Assembly: GCA_052035295.1 (NCBI GenBank)
Contig: JBPOHS010000046.1
Span: forward strand, 1 to 64,000
Direction of reading: 5' to 3'
Origin: HdN1 sp052035295
Lineage (GTDB): Bacteria > Pseudomonadota > Gammaproteobacteria > Pseudomonadales > Ketobacteraceae
DNA: 64,000 bases
Part shown: positions 17,132-26,132 of the stretch, in pieces
How positions within the stretch are numbered: position 1 is the first letter of the stretch
How the letters are laid out: each line of letters opens with the position of its first letter
The notes under the pieces: model-generated
The model's database searches: none
Seen by the model: only the letters and a program-made list of their open reading frames with translations
Told to the model about the DNA's origin: nothing
Translations under genes and position numbers: made by a program

Positions 17132-18592
17132 TTATTTCACGCCGCCAATGCATATGTATTTGATTTCCATGTAATCCGAAATACCATATTTCGATCCTTC
17201 GCGCCCCATGCCGGATGCTTTTACACCGCCAAAAGGTGCCACTTCCGTGGAAATGATGCCTTCATTGACTCCCACCATTCCGTATTCGAGTTGCTCGGAA
17301 ACTCGGAACATGCGATTCAAATCGCGGGTATAAAAATAGGACGCCAGCCCGAATTCGCTGTCATTGGCCAGAGCAATGGCGTCTTCCTCGGTGTCGAAAG
17401 CAATCACGGTTGCTATCGGGCCGAATAATTCCTCTTGAGCCAGTTTGCTGCGATTATTGACGCCAGTAATCAACGTTGGTTCGAAGAATGTGCCGCCCAA
17501 TGCATGACGTTTGCCGCCACAGACGATACTGGCGCCACTTTCCTGTAAGTCGGAAAGCAGGGCCTCAAGACGGTTGACGGCCGCCTGGTTGATCAGTGGC
17601 CCCTGATTCACGCCGTTGTCAATGCCGGCGCCAACCTGCAGCTTGGTCATGGCGTTAGAGAGCTTTTCTACGAAGGCGTCGTGCACCGAGGACTGCACCA
17701 GGATGCGGTTGGTGCAAACACAGGTTTGTCCGGAATTGCGGAATTTGGATGCCATGACACCCTGTACGGCAGCATCAAGATCGGCATCGTCGAAGACGAT
17801 AAAGGGAGCATTGCCGCCGAGTTCCAGGGACATTTTCTTCAAGGTATCAGCGGATTCCGCCATCAGTCGGCGGCCGACATCGGTGGAACCCGTGAAGGAG
17901 ATTTTTCTTACCACAGGGCTGCGGGTCAAGGTGGGGCCAATAATTCCGGCGGATCCTGTTACGACATTGATGACCCCGGCAGGAATACCGGCTTCCTCGG
18001 CAAGTACGGCCAGTGCGAGGGCGCTAAGGGGCGTTTCGGAGGCCGGCTTGAGAACGATCGTGCAACCGGCTGCCAGGGCGGGCCCCAGCTTGCGCGTTAT
18101 CATGGCATTGGGAAAATTCCAGGGGGTAATTGCCGCGACAACGCCCACCGGCTGCTTGATGACCATGATGCGTCGATCAGCAGTAAAACCGGGAATGACA
18201 TCGCCATACACGCGTTTGGCTTCTTCGGCGAACCACTCGATGAACGAGGCACCATAGAGCACCTCGCCGCGGGATTCGGCCAGTGGCTTGCCCTGTTCGA
18301 GCGTAAGCAGCAGGGCGAGATCTTCATGATGTTCCAGCATCAACTGGTACCAGCGACGCAGGAGCGTGGCACGCTCCTTGGCGGCGAGTTTTGCCCAGCC
18401 TGCACGCGCACGATCGGCCGCTGCAATGGCGCGTTCGGTTTCCGCCGCCCCCATGCGCGGAACCTCGCAAAGGGTTTCACCTGTCGCCGGATTCGTGACT
18501 GCAAACCGTTCGCCGGAATCTGCATTGCACCACTGTCCGTCAATGAATGCCTGTGATCGGCACAAACGTGATTCTTTCAATGAGGGCGACAT
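17132..18592 (-). CDS. gabD: NAD(P)-dependent succinate-semialdehyde-type dehydrogenase
   Basis: This 486-aa protein is an aldehyde dehydrogenase most like GabD, which oxidises succinate semialdehyde to succinate. It has the cofactor-binding region PWNFPNAMITRKLGPALAAG, SFTGSTDVGR, the glutamate motif LELGGNAPFIV and the catalytic-cysteine motif NSGQTCVCTNR. The ATG at 18592 has AGGAG 7 bases upstream and begins 2 bases after the thioesterase stop. Thioesterase and alcohol dehydrogenase genes upstream suggest an alcohol-aldehyde-acid route. Glutarate semialdehyde or similar aldehydes are possible alternative substrates. No GABA transaminase is nearby. Confidence 0.88.
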   Translation of the reverse strand: MSPSLKESRLCRSQAFIDGQWCNADSGERFAVTNPATGETLCEVPRMGAAETERAIAAADRARAGWAKLAAKERATLLRRWYQLMLEHHEDLALLLTLEQGKPLAESRGEVLYGASFIEWFAEEAKRVYGDVIPGFTADRRIMVIKQPVGVVAAITPWNFPNAMITRKLGPALAAGCTIVLKPASETPLSALALAVLAEEAGIPAGVINVVTGSAGIIGPTLTRSPVVRKISFTGSTDVGRRLMAESADTLKKMSLELGGNAPFIVFDDADLDAAVQGVMASKFRNSGQTCVCTNRILVQSSVHDAFVEKLSNAMTKLQVGAGIDNGVNQGPLINQAAVNRLEALLSDLQESGASIVCGGKRHALGGTFFEPTLITGVNNRSKLAQEELFGPIATVIAFDTEEDAIALANDSEFGLASYFYTRDLNRMFRVSEQLEYGMVGVNEGIISTEVAPFGGVKASGMGREGSKYGISDYMEIKYICIGGVK

Positions 18593-18594
18593 GT

Positions 18595-19077
18595 TCAGGC
18601 TCCTGCTGTTTGGCCGTTGGATGGTGGTGTTGAACACTCAAGTGCCGGAACCAATAACGGTTCAAGTACAGCGCGAAGAGGCTCCGGAAGCTTCACAGGG
18701 CGATTGCTGGCACGCTCCACATAGACATGAACGAAATAACCTTCGGCAGCGGCGAATGTCTCGCCCTCGCGAAAGATGCCCAATACATACTTCACGCTGG
18801 AATTGCCGATGCGATCCACCCGCAGGCCTATTTCCAACATGTCCGGAAAGGCGACGGACGCGTGATAGGTGCAGCGCGTCTCGACCACCAGCCCCACGGT
18901 ATCGCCGTTATGGATGTCCAGCCAGCCGGTCTTGATCAGGTAGTGATTCACCGCCGTATCGAAAAAACTGTAATACTGTACGTTATTGACGTGACCATAG
19001 ACGTCGTTGTCCATCCAGCGTGTGGCCAGAGGCAGAAAGATGGCGAATTGATCGCGGGTTGCGCGTTCTGCGGCCAT
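18595..19077 (-). CDS. Acyl-CoA thioesterase, 4-hydroxybenzoyl-CoA-type hotdog fold
   Basis: This 160-aa hotdog-fold protein has the 4HBT-family motif RWMDNDVYGHVNNVQYY, in which the aspartate after the asparagine-rich turn is typical of catalysis. Proteins of this type hydrolyse small acyl-CoA esters. The substrate cannot be told from sequence. Start is the ATG at 19077 with GGAG 5 bases upstream; a TTG at 19095 is less likely. It is tightly linked to gabD (2-bp gap) and follows the iron alcohol dehydrogenase by 45 bases, so the three are probably one operon. Confidence 0.85.
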   Translation of the reverse strand: MAAERATRDQFAIFLPLATRWMDNDVYGHVNNVQYYSFFDTAVNHYLIKTGWLDIHNGDTVGLVVETRCTYHASVAFPDMLEIGLRVDRIGNSSVKYVLGIFREGETFAAAEGYFVHVYVERASNRPVKLPEPLRAVLEPLLVPALECSTPPSNGQTAGA

Positions 19078-19122
19078 GGGGTCTCCGTAAGTCAAAGGTA
19101 ATTCGTAAATGCAAGGGTGTAG

Positions 19123-20271
19123 TCACCATTGTTCCGCATAAATGGCGCGTGCGCCTTCCAGCGTCATCGGGCGCGGATTGTTGACCAACAGGCGTTCGAT
19201 TTTCATCGCATCGGTGGCCAGCAGGTCAAGATCGGCTTCAGTGACGCCCACATCGCGTAAGCGCTGCGCCATGGGCATGCGGGCGACCATGGCAGCCATT
19301 TCGCGGACAAACCACGCTGCTGCCTCCTGGACGCTTCCGAAGCGTTGGTCCGGGGCAATCACGCCGGCGAGCTCGGCATAGGCGCGTTCTGCTGCGGGCA
19401 GGTTGTAACGCAGCACGGGCCCCAACACCAGGGCGTTACTCAAGCCGTGCGGGACGTGAAAATGCCCGCCCAACGGGTAGGCGAGGGCATGCACGGCGGC
19501 CACAGGCGCATTCGCAAAAGCCATGCCTGCCATCATCGAACCCGTGAGCATGGCTGAACGTGCAGCGATATCGCGGCCGTTTTCCAGTACCAGGGGCAAA
19601 TTCACGTAGAGCAGGCGCAGGGCTTCGCGGGCGAGGGCATCGGCCAGTGGATTTTTCTTGAGCTTGGAGGTGTAGGCTTCAATGGCGTGGACCATGGCGT
19701 CAATACCGGTCATGGCCGTGATGGCAGGCGGCAAACCCAGTGTGAGTTCCGCGTCCAGAATGGCCAGGTCAGGGTACAGCAACGGTGACACGACGCCTTT
19801 TTTCTCGTGGCTGGGGGTGGTAACGATGGCAATGGGGGTCACTTCCGAACCGGTGCCGGCTGTGGTGGGCACCTGGATTAACGGCAAGCGTGGGCCGCGG
19901 GCGAAACCGATACCATAAATGTTTTCCAGGGCCTGCGGCGTGGCTGCGAGCAATGCCACCAGCTTCGCCGTGTCCATCGAGCTGCCACCACCCAGTCCTA
20001 TCACCGTGTCGGCTTGCGCGGCGAGGGCAGCGGTAACGGTGGCCTGCACACGCGCTTCAGGCGGATCAGCTTCCACTTCGTGATAGATGGTGACGTTGCA
20101 CCCGTGTCGGCGCAATGCGTCCGCCACGGGTGTGACAACGCCTGCCTGCATCAGACCGGGATCGGTAATGATGAACAAGCGGCGGGCGGGCGCTGGCAAC
20201 CATTCCTGGGGACGCAGCATGATGCCGGGGCGAACCATGACCTGCGGAGTGGTGGCAAAATCAAATTGCAT
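19123..20271 (-). CDS. Iron-containing alcohol dehydrogenase
   Basis: This 382-aa protein belongs to the group III metal-dependent alcohol dehydrogenases. NAD(P) binding is shown by GLGGGSSMDTAKLVA and TTAGTGSEVTP. Candidate metal ligands are an aspartate and histidine in GIDAMVHAIEAY, and histidines in VHALAYPLGGHF and VPHGLSNALVL. With GabD downstream, 4-hydroxybutyrate dehydrogenase activity is an attractive inference, but other diols or alcohols are possible. Start is the ATG at 20271 with GGGAG 5 bases upstream, dropping 14 residues from the longest frame. The 207 bases upstream probably hold the operon promoter, with no box I can name. Confidence 0.9.
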   Translation of the reverse strand: MQFDFATTPQVMVRPGIMLRPQEWLPAPARRLFIITDPGLMQAGVVTPVADALRRHGCNVTIYHEVEADPPEARVQATVTAALAAQADTVIGLGGGSSMDTAKLVALLAATPQALENIYGIGFARGPRLPLIQVPTTAGTGSEVTPIAIVTTPSHEKKGVVSPLLYPDLAILDAELTLGLPPAITAMTGIDAMVHAIEAYTSKLKKNPLADALAREALRLLYVNLPLVLENGRDIAARSAMLTGSMMAGMAFANAPVAAVHALAYPLGGHFHVPHGLSNALVLGPVLRYNLPAAERAYAELAGVIAPDQRFGSVQEAAAWFVREMAAMVARMPMAQRLRDVGVTEADLDLLATDAMKIERLLVNNPRPMTLEGARAIYAEQW

Positions 20272-20478
20272 GGGGACTCCCTGAAAAGGCGGGGCAGACG
20301 GGGCTTTTCCCAACCTTATCAGGTCGTTCCGGCTTGTCCATTGACTCTGGCGACGGGCAAGTCCTTGCTGTGGTTTGCAACTGTAACAAGGTTTGACCGC
20401 TGGGTTATTGCACAGTTTGGCACGCTGTGCCGCTGTGCTGCCGCGTGATGCAGGTCAGCCGTGCTGACGGGCGGGAAT

Positions 20479-21432
20479 TCAGGTGTCTTCAACCTTGGAC
20501 TGGAACAAGGTATAGCACAGCACGCCGACCACGATCAGCATAACGCCTGCCATGCTGGTCATGTCAGGCAGTGCCGCGCCCAACAGGATGATTTCGCCCA
20601 GCAGGGTGAAAATGGCTTCAAACGCCTGGGTGGCGTCGACTGCGGTAATTTCAAATGAATTCTGGGCGCGATGGCGAGCAACCAAAAACAGTGAATAGGC
20701 AATGATGCCGGAGAACAACGCGATCACGGCGGTGTGCAATATTTGCGAATCCACAGGCGGAGGTGGCTGTGTCAGCGCCAACAAAATCAGCCAGAACGGA
20801 ATCGATCCCAGCGTGAGCACCAGTATCTTGCAAAAACTGTTGTCGAGTTCGGGGTGTTCGATGTGGGGAATAAATTTTTTATAACGCTCGCCTTTACGTG
20901 CTTCCCATACGAGCTGGTTGCCGACCGGATAAGCCAGCGCCGAAATCAGCGCGGGAACAGCGCCCAGCAAGGCCATTTCCAGTGAGGTTTCCTGGGCGTG
21001 CTGTGCGTTGATCAGCAATACACCGACGAAGATGAGAAAGGCAAACGTCAGCCCTTTTATCGGCACCCGCCTGCCAAACCCCAGTAATACCAGTGGTGTC
21101 AACAAAATCGTGGATTGCCAGGTGGCGGCGATGACCCAGCTGGGCGCGTAGGCGGCGCTGAAACAAATCGTGCTGTAGAAAATGCCCATGCCGATGCTAC
21201 CGGTGATTGTCCAGAACAACCAATGCTCGCGATAAATGGTAACGGCAGCGAGTAGCAGGCGCATGCGCCCGGTCAGTGATAACCCCAGCAACAGAAACAC
21301 CAGCACAAAGCCATAGCGCAGAATGGCCGACCACAACCAGTGTCCGCCATCCAGGCTGATGACCCGATTGAGAAGAAAAGTCGTGCTGAAAAACAAGGCG
21401 GCAAGAATGCCGTATAAAAGGGTGCGGGCCAT
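20479..21432 (-). CDS. DMT-superfamily exporter (multidrug resistance efflux type)
   Basis: This is a 317-aa integral membrane protein with about ten hydrophobic segments in the two-repeat layout of the EamA/DMT superfamily. A hydrophilic stretch with WEARKGERYKKFIPHIEHP lies between the halves, as in the multidrug-resistance-efflux group within that superfamily. The substrate is unknown. I start at the ATG at 21432, since the longer frame opens at a TTG. It follows the deacetylase gene on the same strand with a 50-bp gap, so the two may be cotranscribed. Confidence 0.8.
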   Translation of the reverse strand: MARTLLYGILAALFFSTTFLLNRVISLDGGHWLWSAILRYGFVLVFLLLGLSLTGRMRLLLAAVTIYREHWLFWTITGSIGMGIFYSTICFSAAYAPSWVIAATWQSTILLTPLVLLGFGRRVPIKGLTFAFLIFVGVLLINAQHAQETSLEMALLGAVPALISALAYPVGNQLVWEARKGERYKKFIPHIEHPELDNSFCKILVLTLGSIPFWLILLALTQPPPPVDSQILHTAVIALFSGIIAYSLFLVARHRAQNSFEITAVDATQAFEAIFTLLGEIILLGAALPDMTSMAGVMLIVVGVLCYTLFQSKVEDT

Positions 21433-21482
21433 GGGTGAATTCCGGGGCAGCAATCATCCCCGTGCAATACGGAGGAAACAGT

Positions 21483-22523
21483 TCAGAGAGTTGGTGTCAT
21501 GGCGCCGGTTTTTGCGGAAGCAAGCAAACGGCCACGCTGAGTGCCCACTTTCAGCAAACGATAGCTGAGCAGCGCAGGATCCCGCGCCAGGGCTTCCGTG
21601 ATGTTCAGCCGTGGCAATCGATAGCGCTCGCGCACCTGTCGCGAAGCATAACATGAAAAATTTGAAACCGCGCCGCTGAAGCCTGCCGCTGCTACCATGG
21701 CCATGACGCGCTCATTCAAGCCGCCTTGCGGATAGCAGAATAAACGGTTGAAGACGATTTCCCCATGCGTCGAGAACATGGCGTAGGCGCGCTTGATCTC
21801 TTCCATTGCGGCTTCTTCGTCTTGCAGCGAAAGAGGCAAATGGCTGCAGGATTGTGCACCGAACCGCACCAGACCACTGTCGCCCATGATACGGGCTTGT
21901 TCCCAGTTCATCGCGATACCCTGCAAGGATTCAACTAACGGCGAAACTGCACGGGCGAGTTCGATGCGCTGCGGTTCATCGAGACAATAGACCCAGCTGA
22001 AAAAGGAATCGATATCGGTGAAATCCCGGGCATTCGGATCGAGCGCCGTCACATGGGCCTGCAGCAGTTTTTCCTTGTCGGCATGGTGCAGGCTTTCATG
22101 GAAGGCATCGCCCAGCACCTGCCACCAGAACGGCTTGTCCGTCCCCATGTAACCTTCGGTCAGAAAAATGGACACCGGGGCATCATGTGCTTTCAGCAGC
22201 GGGAAACCATAAACGAAATTATCCTGCCAACCATCATCCAGCGTGAGGCAGGCAAAGCGTTCCCGGCGGGGAAACTGGTGCGGTTCGAGCGCCAGATAGT
22301 CATCCAGATGAATGAGCGTGTATTTGCGTTTCAGCAGTGTCAGCAGGTGGTCGAGACCGTCCTCGCTGAGCGCGTGTTGGCGTTGAAAGCGCAGTTTCTC
22401 GAACGCGCTTTCTGGCAGGATCCGGTGCAGACGCAACACCAATGCCTGGGGGCCCTGCATACGTTTGTTCAAGCCAAACGTATCGGCACACAAGCCAAAG
22501 ATGCGCTTACCCATCCCCTTCAT
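21483..22523 (-). CDS. NodB-type polysaccharide deacetylase family protein
   Basis: This 346-aa protein has no clear signal peptide. It carries the first NodB motif as TLDDGWQDN (D96, D97). The second motif, normally with two metal-binding histidines, reads GAQSCSHLPL here, so the first histidine is replaced by Gln224 while His228 remains. The protein could be a divergent enzyme with altered metal binding, or inactive. Roles in cell wall or surface polysaccharide modification are typical. It starts at the ATG at 22523, with GGGGCG upstream. The gap behind it holds a 17-bp tandem repeat array. Confidence 0.8.
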   Translation of the reverse strand: MKGMGKRIFGLCADTFGLNKRMQGPQALVLRLHRILPESAFEKLRFQRQHALSEDGLDHLLTLLKRKYTLIHLDDYLALEPHQFPRRERFACLTLDDGWQDNFVYGFPLLKAHDAPVSIFLTEGYMGTDKPFWWQVLGDAFHESLHHADKEKLLQAHVTALDPNARDFTDIDSFFSWVYCLDEPQRIELARAVSPLVESLQGIAMNWEQARIMGDSGLVRFGAQSCSHLPLSLQDEEAAMEEIKRAYAMFSTHGEIVFNRLFCYPQGGLNERVMAMVAAAGFSGAVSNFSCYASRQVRERYRLPRLNITEALARDPALLSYRLLKVGTQRGRLLASAKTGAMTPTL

Positions 22524-22617
22524 GATCGCCCCGTTTAAAAAAAGATCAGTCTGAAAAGACTAGCAGGCTTTTGGGATCCTGGCTGTCGGGCTGCGGGCAG
22601 TGTCGGTGAGCGGGCAG

Positions 22618-22702
22618 AGTCTGTGTGCCAAGAGAGTCTGTGTGCCAAGAGAGTCTGTATGTGAGAACAGTCTGTATGCGAGGAGGCTCTGTTTGAGAGG
22701 AC
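22618..22702. repeat. Five-copy 17-bp tandem repeat array
   Basis: Five head-to-tail 17-bp units run from 22618. The first two are identical (AGTCTGTGTGCCAAGAG) and the next three diverge (AGTCTGTATGTGAGAAC, AGTCTGTATGCGAGGAG and a weaker copy). Further degenerate units may flank the block at about 22599. The array sits in the 250-bp gap between dxs and the deacetylase, both on the minus strand. There is no spacer between units, so it is not CRISPR. It could be slipped-strand expansion or binding sites that affect the deacetylase promoter. Confidence 0.85.
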
Positions 22703-22773
22703 AGTCGCTATATATGGGGGAGTGGCAAGGGGGCAGAATGAGACAGCGGGACCAGCAAGAGGCCCCGCCACTT

Positions 22774-24690
22774 TCAGACGGCGTTTTTGATGGCGTTCTG
22801 CTTTTCTGACAGCAGGCGCAGGCGTTCGCGGATGGATTTCTCGATGCCTTCGGCATCAAGGCCGCACTCCTGCGTGAGTTCCGACGGCTTGCCGTGCTCG
22901 ACAAAGTAATCGGGCATGCCGAGGTTCAGGATCGGCATGGTCAGCGCCACCGACGCCAGGAATTCATTGACCGCCGAACCGGCCCCTCCTTTGACGGTGT
23001 TCTCTTCAACGGTGACCAGAAGCTCATGGCGATCCGCCATTTCGAGGATCAAGGTTTCATCAAGAGGTTTGACAAACCGCATGTCGACCAGCGTGGCATC
23101 CAGAAGCTCAGCCACCTTGCGGCAGGCAGTGAGTGGTGCGCCAAAGCACAGGATGGCAAGCCCCTTGCCTTCACGGCGAATGACTCCCTTGCCAATGGGC
23201 AGCGCCGACATGGTCTGCTCGAGAGGCGTACCGGGGCCGGTTCCGCGCGGGTAACGTATCGCGGCGGGGCCGACATGTTGATAGCCCGTGTAGAGCATCT
23301 GCCTGCACTCGTTTTCGTCGGAAGGCGCCATCACCAGCATATTGGGAATGCAACGCAGGAAGCTCAGATCGAAGGCACCGGCATGGGTTGGGCCGTCTTC
23401 ACCGACGATGCCCGCGCGATCAATACCGAAGGTGACATCGAGATTTTGCAGGGCGACATCGTGGATGAGCTGGTCGTAAGCCCGCTGCAGGAAGGTGGAA
23501 TAAATCGCCACAACCGGTTTCATGCCTTCACAGGCAAGGCCAGCAGCCAAGGTCACTGCATGCTGCTCCGCAATGGCAACATCCTGGTACTGGCGTGGAA
23601 AACGCTTGGAAAACTCCACCATGCCCGAGCCTTCCCGCATGGCAGGCGTTATGCCGACCAGCTTCTGGTCGCGCGCCGCCATGTCGCAGAGGAACTGGCC
23701 AAAGATATCGGAATACTTGGGCCCCGAAGGTTTCTTTTGCGCGACTTCAACGACCGGCTTGGGCTCGATCTTGTTGAGGGCGTGGTAACCGATGGGGTCG
23801 CGTTCCGCCGGCAAAAAGCCACGGCCTTTTTGCGTCATGACATGAAGCAGTTGTGGGCCAGGCAGCGCCTTGAGCTTGTTCAGATAAGTAATCAGTTTGG
23901 GCAGGTCATGGCCGTCGATCGGGCCGATGTAATTGAATCCCAACTCTTCGAACAGGGTGCCGGGCGACACCATGCCTTTCATGTGTTCTTCGGTGCGACG
24001 GGCGAATTCCCAGGCGGTGGGCATGTTCACCAACACTTTCTTGCCACCCTCACGCAAGGCGTTATAGGTGCGGCTCGCCCAGATACGCGAGAAATAATTC
24101 GACAGGCCGCCGACATTTTCCGAAATCGACATCTCGTTGTCATTGAGAATGACCAGCATGTCTGACTTGGTGTGGCCGGCGTGATTGAGCGCCTCAAAGG
24201 CCATGCCGGCCGTGATGGCGCCGTCACCGATGATGGCGACCATCTGGTTGTCGCGCTTCTGCATCGCCGCACCGATGGCCATGCCCAGGGCGGCACTGAT
24301 CGAGGTGCTGGAGTGGCCGACGCCGAACGTATCGTAGAGGCTCTCATCGCGCTTGGGGAATCCGGCCAGGCCGTCACGTTGGCGAATGCTGAGCATGGTG
24401 TCGCGGCGACCGGTCAGGATCTTGTGCGGATAGGCTTGGTGACCCACATCCCACACCAAGCGATCATCGGGCGTGTTGTAGACATAATGTAGCGCCACGG
24501 TCAGTTCAACCACTCCCAGGCCTGCACCGAAATGCCCTCCCGTTTTGCCGACGCAGTACAGCAGATACTGGCGCAGTTCGTTGACCAGCTGCGGTAGATC
24601 CTCTTCGGGAAGCGCGCGCAGTTGTGCCGGGCTGTCGACGAGGTCGAGCAGGGGAGTGTGGGGGCGACTGAGCGGGATTTCGTTAAACAT
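22774..24690 (-). CDS. dxs: 1-deoxy-D-xylulose-5-phosphate synthase
   Basis: Dxs condenses pyruvate and glyceraldehyde 3-phosphate with thiamine diphosphate in the first step of the MEP isoprenoid pathway. The 638-aa protein has the usual length, with TGGHFGAGLGVVELTVALHY near the N-terminus, the ThDP/Mg motif GDGAITAGMAFEALNHAG, and YSTFLQRAYDQLIHDVALQN and DRAGIVGEDGPTHAGAFD in the pyrimidine-binding half. It follows ispA and xseB on the same strand, a typical gammaproteobacterial grouping, after a 165-bp gap in which I see nothing notable. Confidence 0.97.
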   Translation of the reverse strand: MFNEIPLSRPHTPLLDLVDSPAQLRALPEEDLPQLVNELRQYLLYCVGKTGGHFGAGLGVVELTVALHYVYNTPDDRLVWDVGHQAYPHKILTGRRDTMLSIRQRDGLAGFPKRDESLYDTFGVGHSSTSISAALGMAIGAAMQKRDNQMVAIIGDGAITAGMAFEALNHAGHTKSDMLVILNDNEMSISENVGGLSNYFSRIWASRTYNALREGGKKVLVNMPTAWEFARRTEEHMKGMVSPGTLFEELGFNYIGPIDGHDLPKLITYLNKLKALPGPQLLHVMTQKGRGFLPAERDPIGYHALNKIEPKPVVEVAQKKPSGPKYSDIFGQFLCDMAARDQKLVGITPAMREGSGMVEFSKRFPRQYQDVAIAEQHAVTLAAGLACEGMKPVVAIYSTFLQRAYDQLIHDVALQNLDVTFGIDRAGIVGEDGPTHAGAFDLSFLRCIPNMLVMAPSDENECRQMLYTGYQHVGPAAIRYPRGTGPGTPLEQTMSALPIGKGVIRREGKGLAILCFGAPLTACRKVAELLDATLVDMRFVKPLDETLILEMADRHELLVTVEENTVKGGAGSAVNEFLASVALTMPILNLGMPDYFVEHGKPSELTQECGLDAEGIEKSIRERLRLLSEKQNAIKNAV

Positions 24691-24855
24691 GGTGCGTGGA
24701 CAACATCGCCTTCAAGCCATGACGGTAGGGGCGGGATTATAAAGGTATACGTCGCGTTGGCACATCCCTTGATCCCAAAAAGCATGCACGCGAGGCTTCT
24801 CTCGCGGTGGAAACGCGCGAATAACCTTGCCGTGCGTGCGTCTACCGGGCATGAA

Positions 24856-25749
24856 TCAGTGGTTTCTGTTCACGATGTAATCAGCCAGCGCCCGTAGCGG
24901 CGTAGCGCGTTCATCAAAGCCTGCAATCGCATCCAGTGCTTGATCACGAAGCTGCAGCGCCAGTGCCTTGGCCGCTTCCAGCCCCAACAGTTTGGGGTAA
25001 GTGGCTTTTTCCAGTGCTTCATCGGCGCCCTGCTTTTTGCCGAGCACCGCCGTATCACCGATGACGTCCAGAATGTCATCATGCACCTGGAAGGCAAGTC
25101 CCACGGCATCGGCATAGCGATCCAGTGCTGCCAGTGCGGTGGTTTCGGCGCTGGCGGTCAGGGCGCCCATTTTTACCGCCGCCCGGATCAGGTGGCCGGT
25201 TTTGAGACGGTGGATCGTTTCCAGTTGCTGGAGGGTCAGGGATTTGCCTTCGGCGTCGAGATCCAGCGCTTGTCCGCCGGCCATGCCGTGTGTGCCGCTG
25301 GCAGTGGCAAGCGTGTGTACCATGGCCACCTTGGTGCTGGCGTTCATGCAGGCGAGATCGCTTCCCGACAGGATTTCAAACGCCAGGCATTGCAGGGAAT
25401 CACCAGCAAGAATGGCGGTCGCTTCGCCAAATGCGATGTGGCAGGTCGGCTGGCCGCGACGCAGTTCGTCGTCATCCATTGCAGGTAAATCGTCGTGCAC
25501 CAGCGAATAGGAATGCAGCACCTCCAGGGCACTGGCGGCATCACTGGCCTGATCCGGATCGGCGCCCAGGGCTTCTGCGGCAGCATAGGCGAGTACGGGA
25601 CGCAGCCGCTTGCCACCGATCATGACAGCATAACGCATGGCCTCAGCCAGTGCAGGCGCCAACGGGCTTTGCTGGGCCAGCCAGAACTGCATGCGGTCAT
25701 TGACCCGCTGCTGGCAGGTCTGCAGATAGTCTGCAAGATCAAAACTCAT
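24856..25749 (-). CDS. ispA: Farnesyl diphosphate synthase (polyprenyl synthase)
   Basis: IspA joins isopentenyl diphosphate to allylic diphosphates to make geranyl and farnesyl diphosphate. The 297-aa protein has both aspartate-rich motifs: the first as LVHDDLPAMDDD with the spacing of short-chain bacterial synthases, the second as QVHDDILDVIGD. GGKRLRP and KTGHLIRAAV are also present. The ATG at 25749 overlaps the xseB stop (ATGA), so start choice rests on coupling and family length; the longest frame adds 35 residues inside xseB. Confidence 0.96.
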   Translation of the reverse strand: MSFDLADYLQTCQQRVNDRMQFWLAQQSPLAPALAEAMRYAVMIGGKRLRPVLAYAAAEALGADPDQASDAASALEVLHSYSLVHDDLPAMDDDELRRGQPTCHIAFGEATAILAGDSLQCLAFEILSGSDLACMNASTKVAMVHTLATASGTHGMAGGQALDLDAEGKSLTLQQLETIHRLKTGHLIRAAVKMGALTASAETTALAALDRYADAVGLAFQVHDDILDVIGDTAVLGKKQGADEALEKATYPKLLGLEAAKALALQLRDQALDAIAGFDERATPLRALADYIVNRNH

Positions 25750-25985
25750 GCGGGGGAGCGCCCGGTGTCTGTAAACGGCGACAGCGATTCTTCTCCGGAT
25801 TTGCTCAGCAGGATCTGAACCTTTTGCTCGGCGTCGGCCAGCGACTTCTGGCATTGCTGCGTCAGGCGGATGCCTTGTTCGAAGGCGGACAGCGATGCTT
25901 CCAGGCTCAAGTTGCCGTGTTCCATCTTCTCGACGATCGCTTGCAGTTCGCCAAGGGCGGCTTCGAAATTGACAGGTTCTGACAT
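25746..25985 (-). CDS. xseB: Exodeoxyribonuclease VII small subunit
   Basis: This 79-aa protein has the family core FEAALGELQAIVEKMEHG followed by LSLEASLSAFEQGI, a helical hairpin that binds the large subunit XseA. Exonuclease VII degrades single-stranded DNA. The ATG at 25985 has AGGGG upstream and matches the family start; the frame is open 57 codons further back without support. It is the first gene of xseB-ispA-dxs and is divergent from the OmpA-like gene. Confidence 0.93.
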   Translation of the reverse strand: MSEPVNFEAALGELQAIVEKMEHGNLSLEASLSAFEQGIRLTQQCQKSLADAEQKVQILLSKSGEESLSPFTDTGRSPA

Positions 25986-26132
25986 GGGAAACCCCTGATT
26001 AAAACAAAGCGCAAAGGTACTCAAGGGGCAGGAGTGGGTCAAGGTGATTGCGAGTCGATGCACCCTGTATGCGTGCGGTTTGGGTCTAGACTGGAGGATG
26101 GGTGGCCATTCATTGAGGGGGAGCGTCGAATC

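Noticed and set aside
22599..22702. Tandem repeats as a CRISPR array
   Set aside because: The 17-bp units are contiguous with no spacers, and no cas genes are present.
22535..22771. Small minus-strand frame over the 17-bp repeats
   Set aside because: Its repetitive translation simply reflects the tandem DNA repeat, and no start signal is present.
22894..24165. 423-aa reading frame opposite dxs
   Set aside because: It is antisense to dxs with no start signal or domain, so it is a frame artefact.
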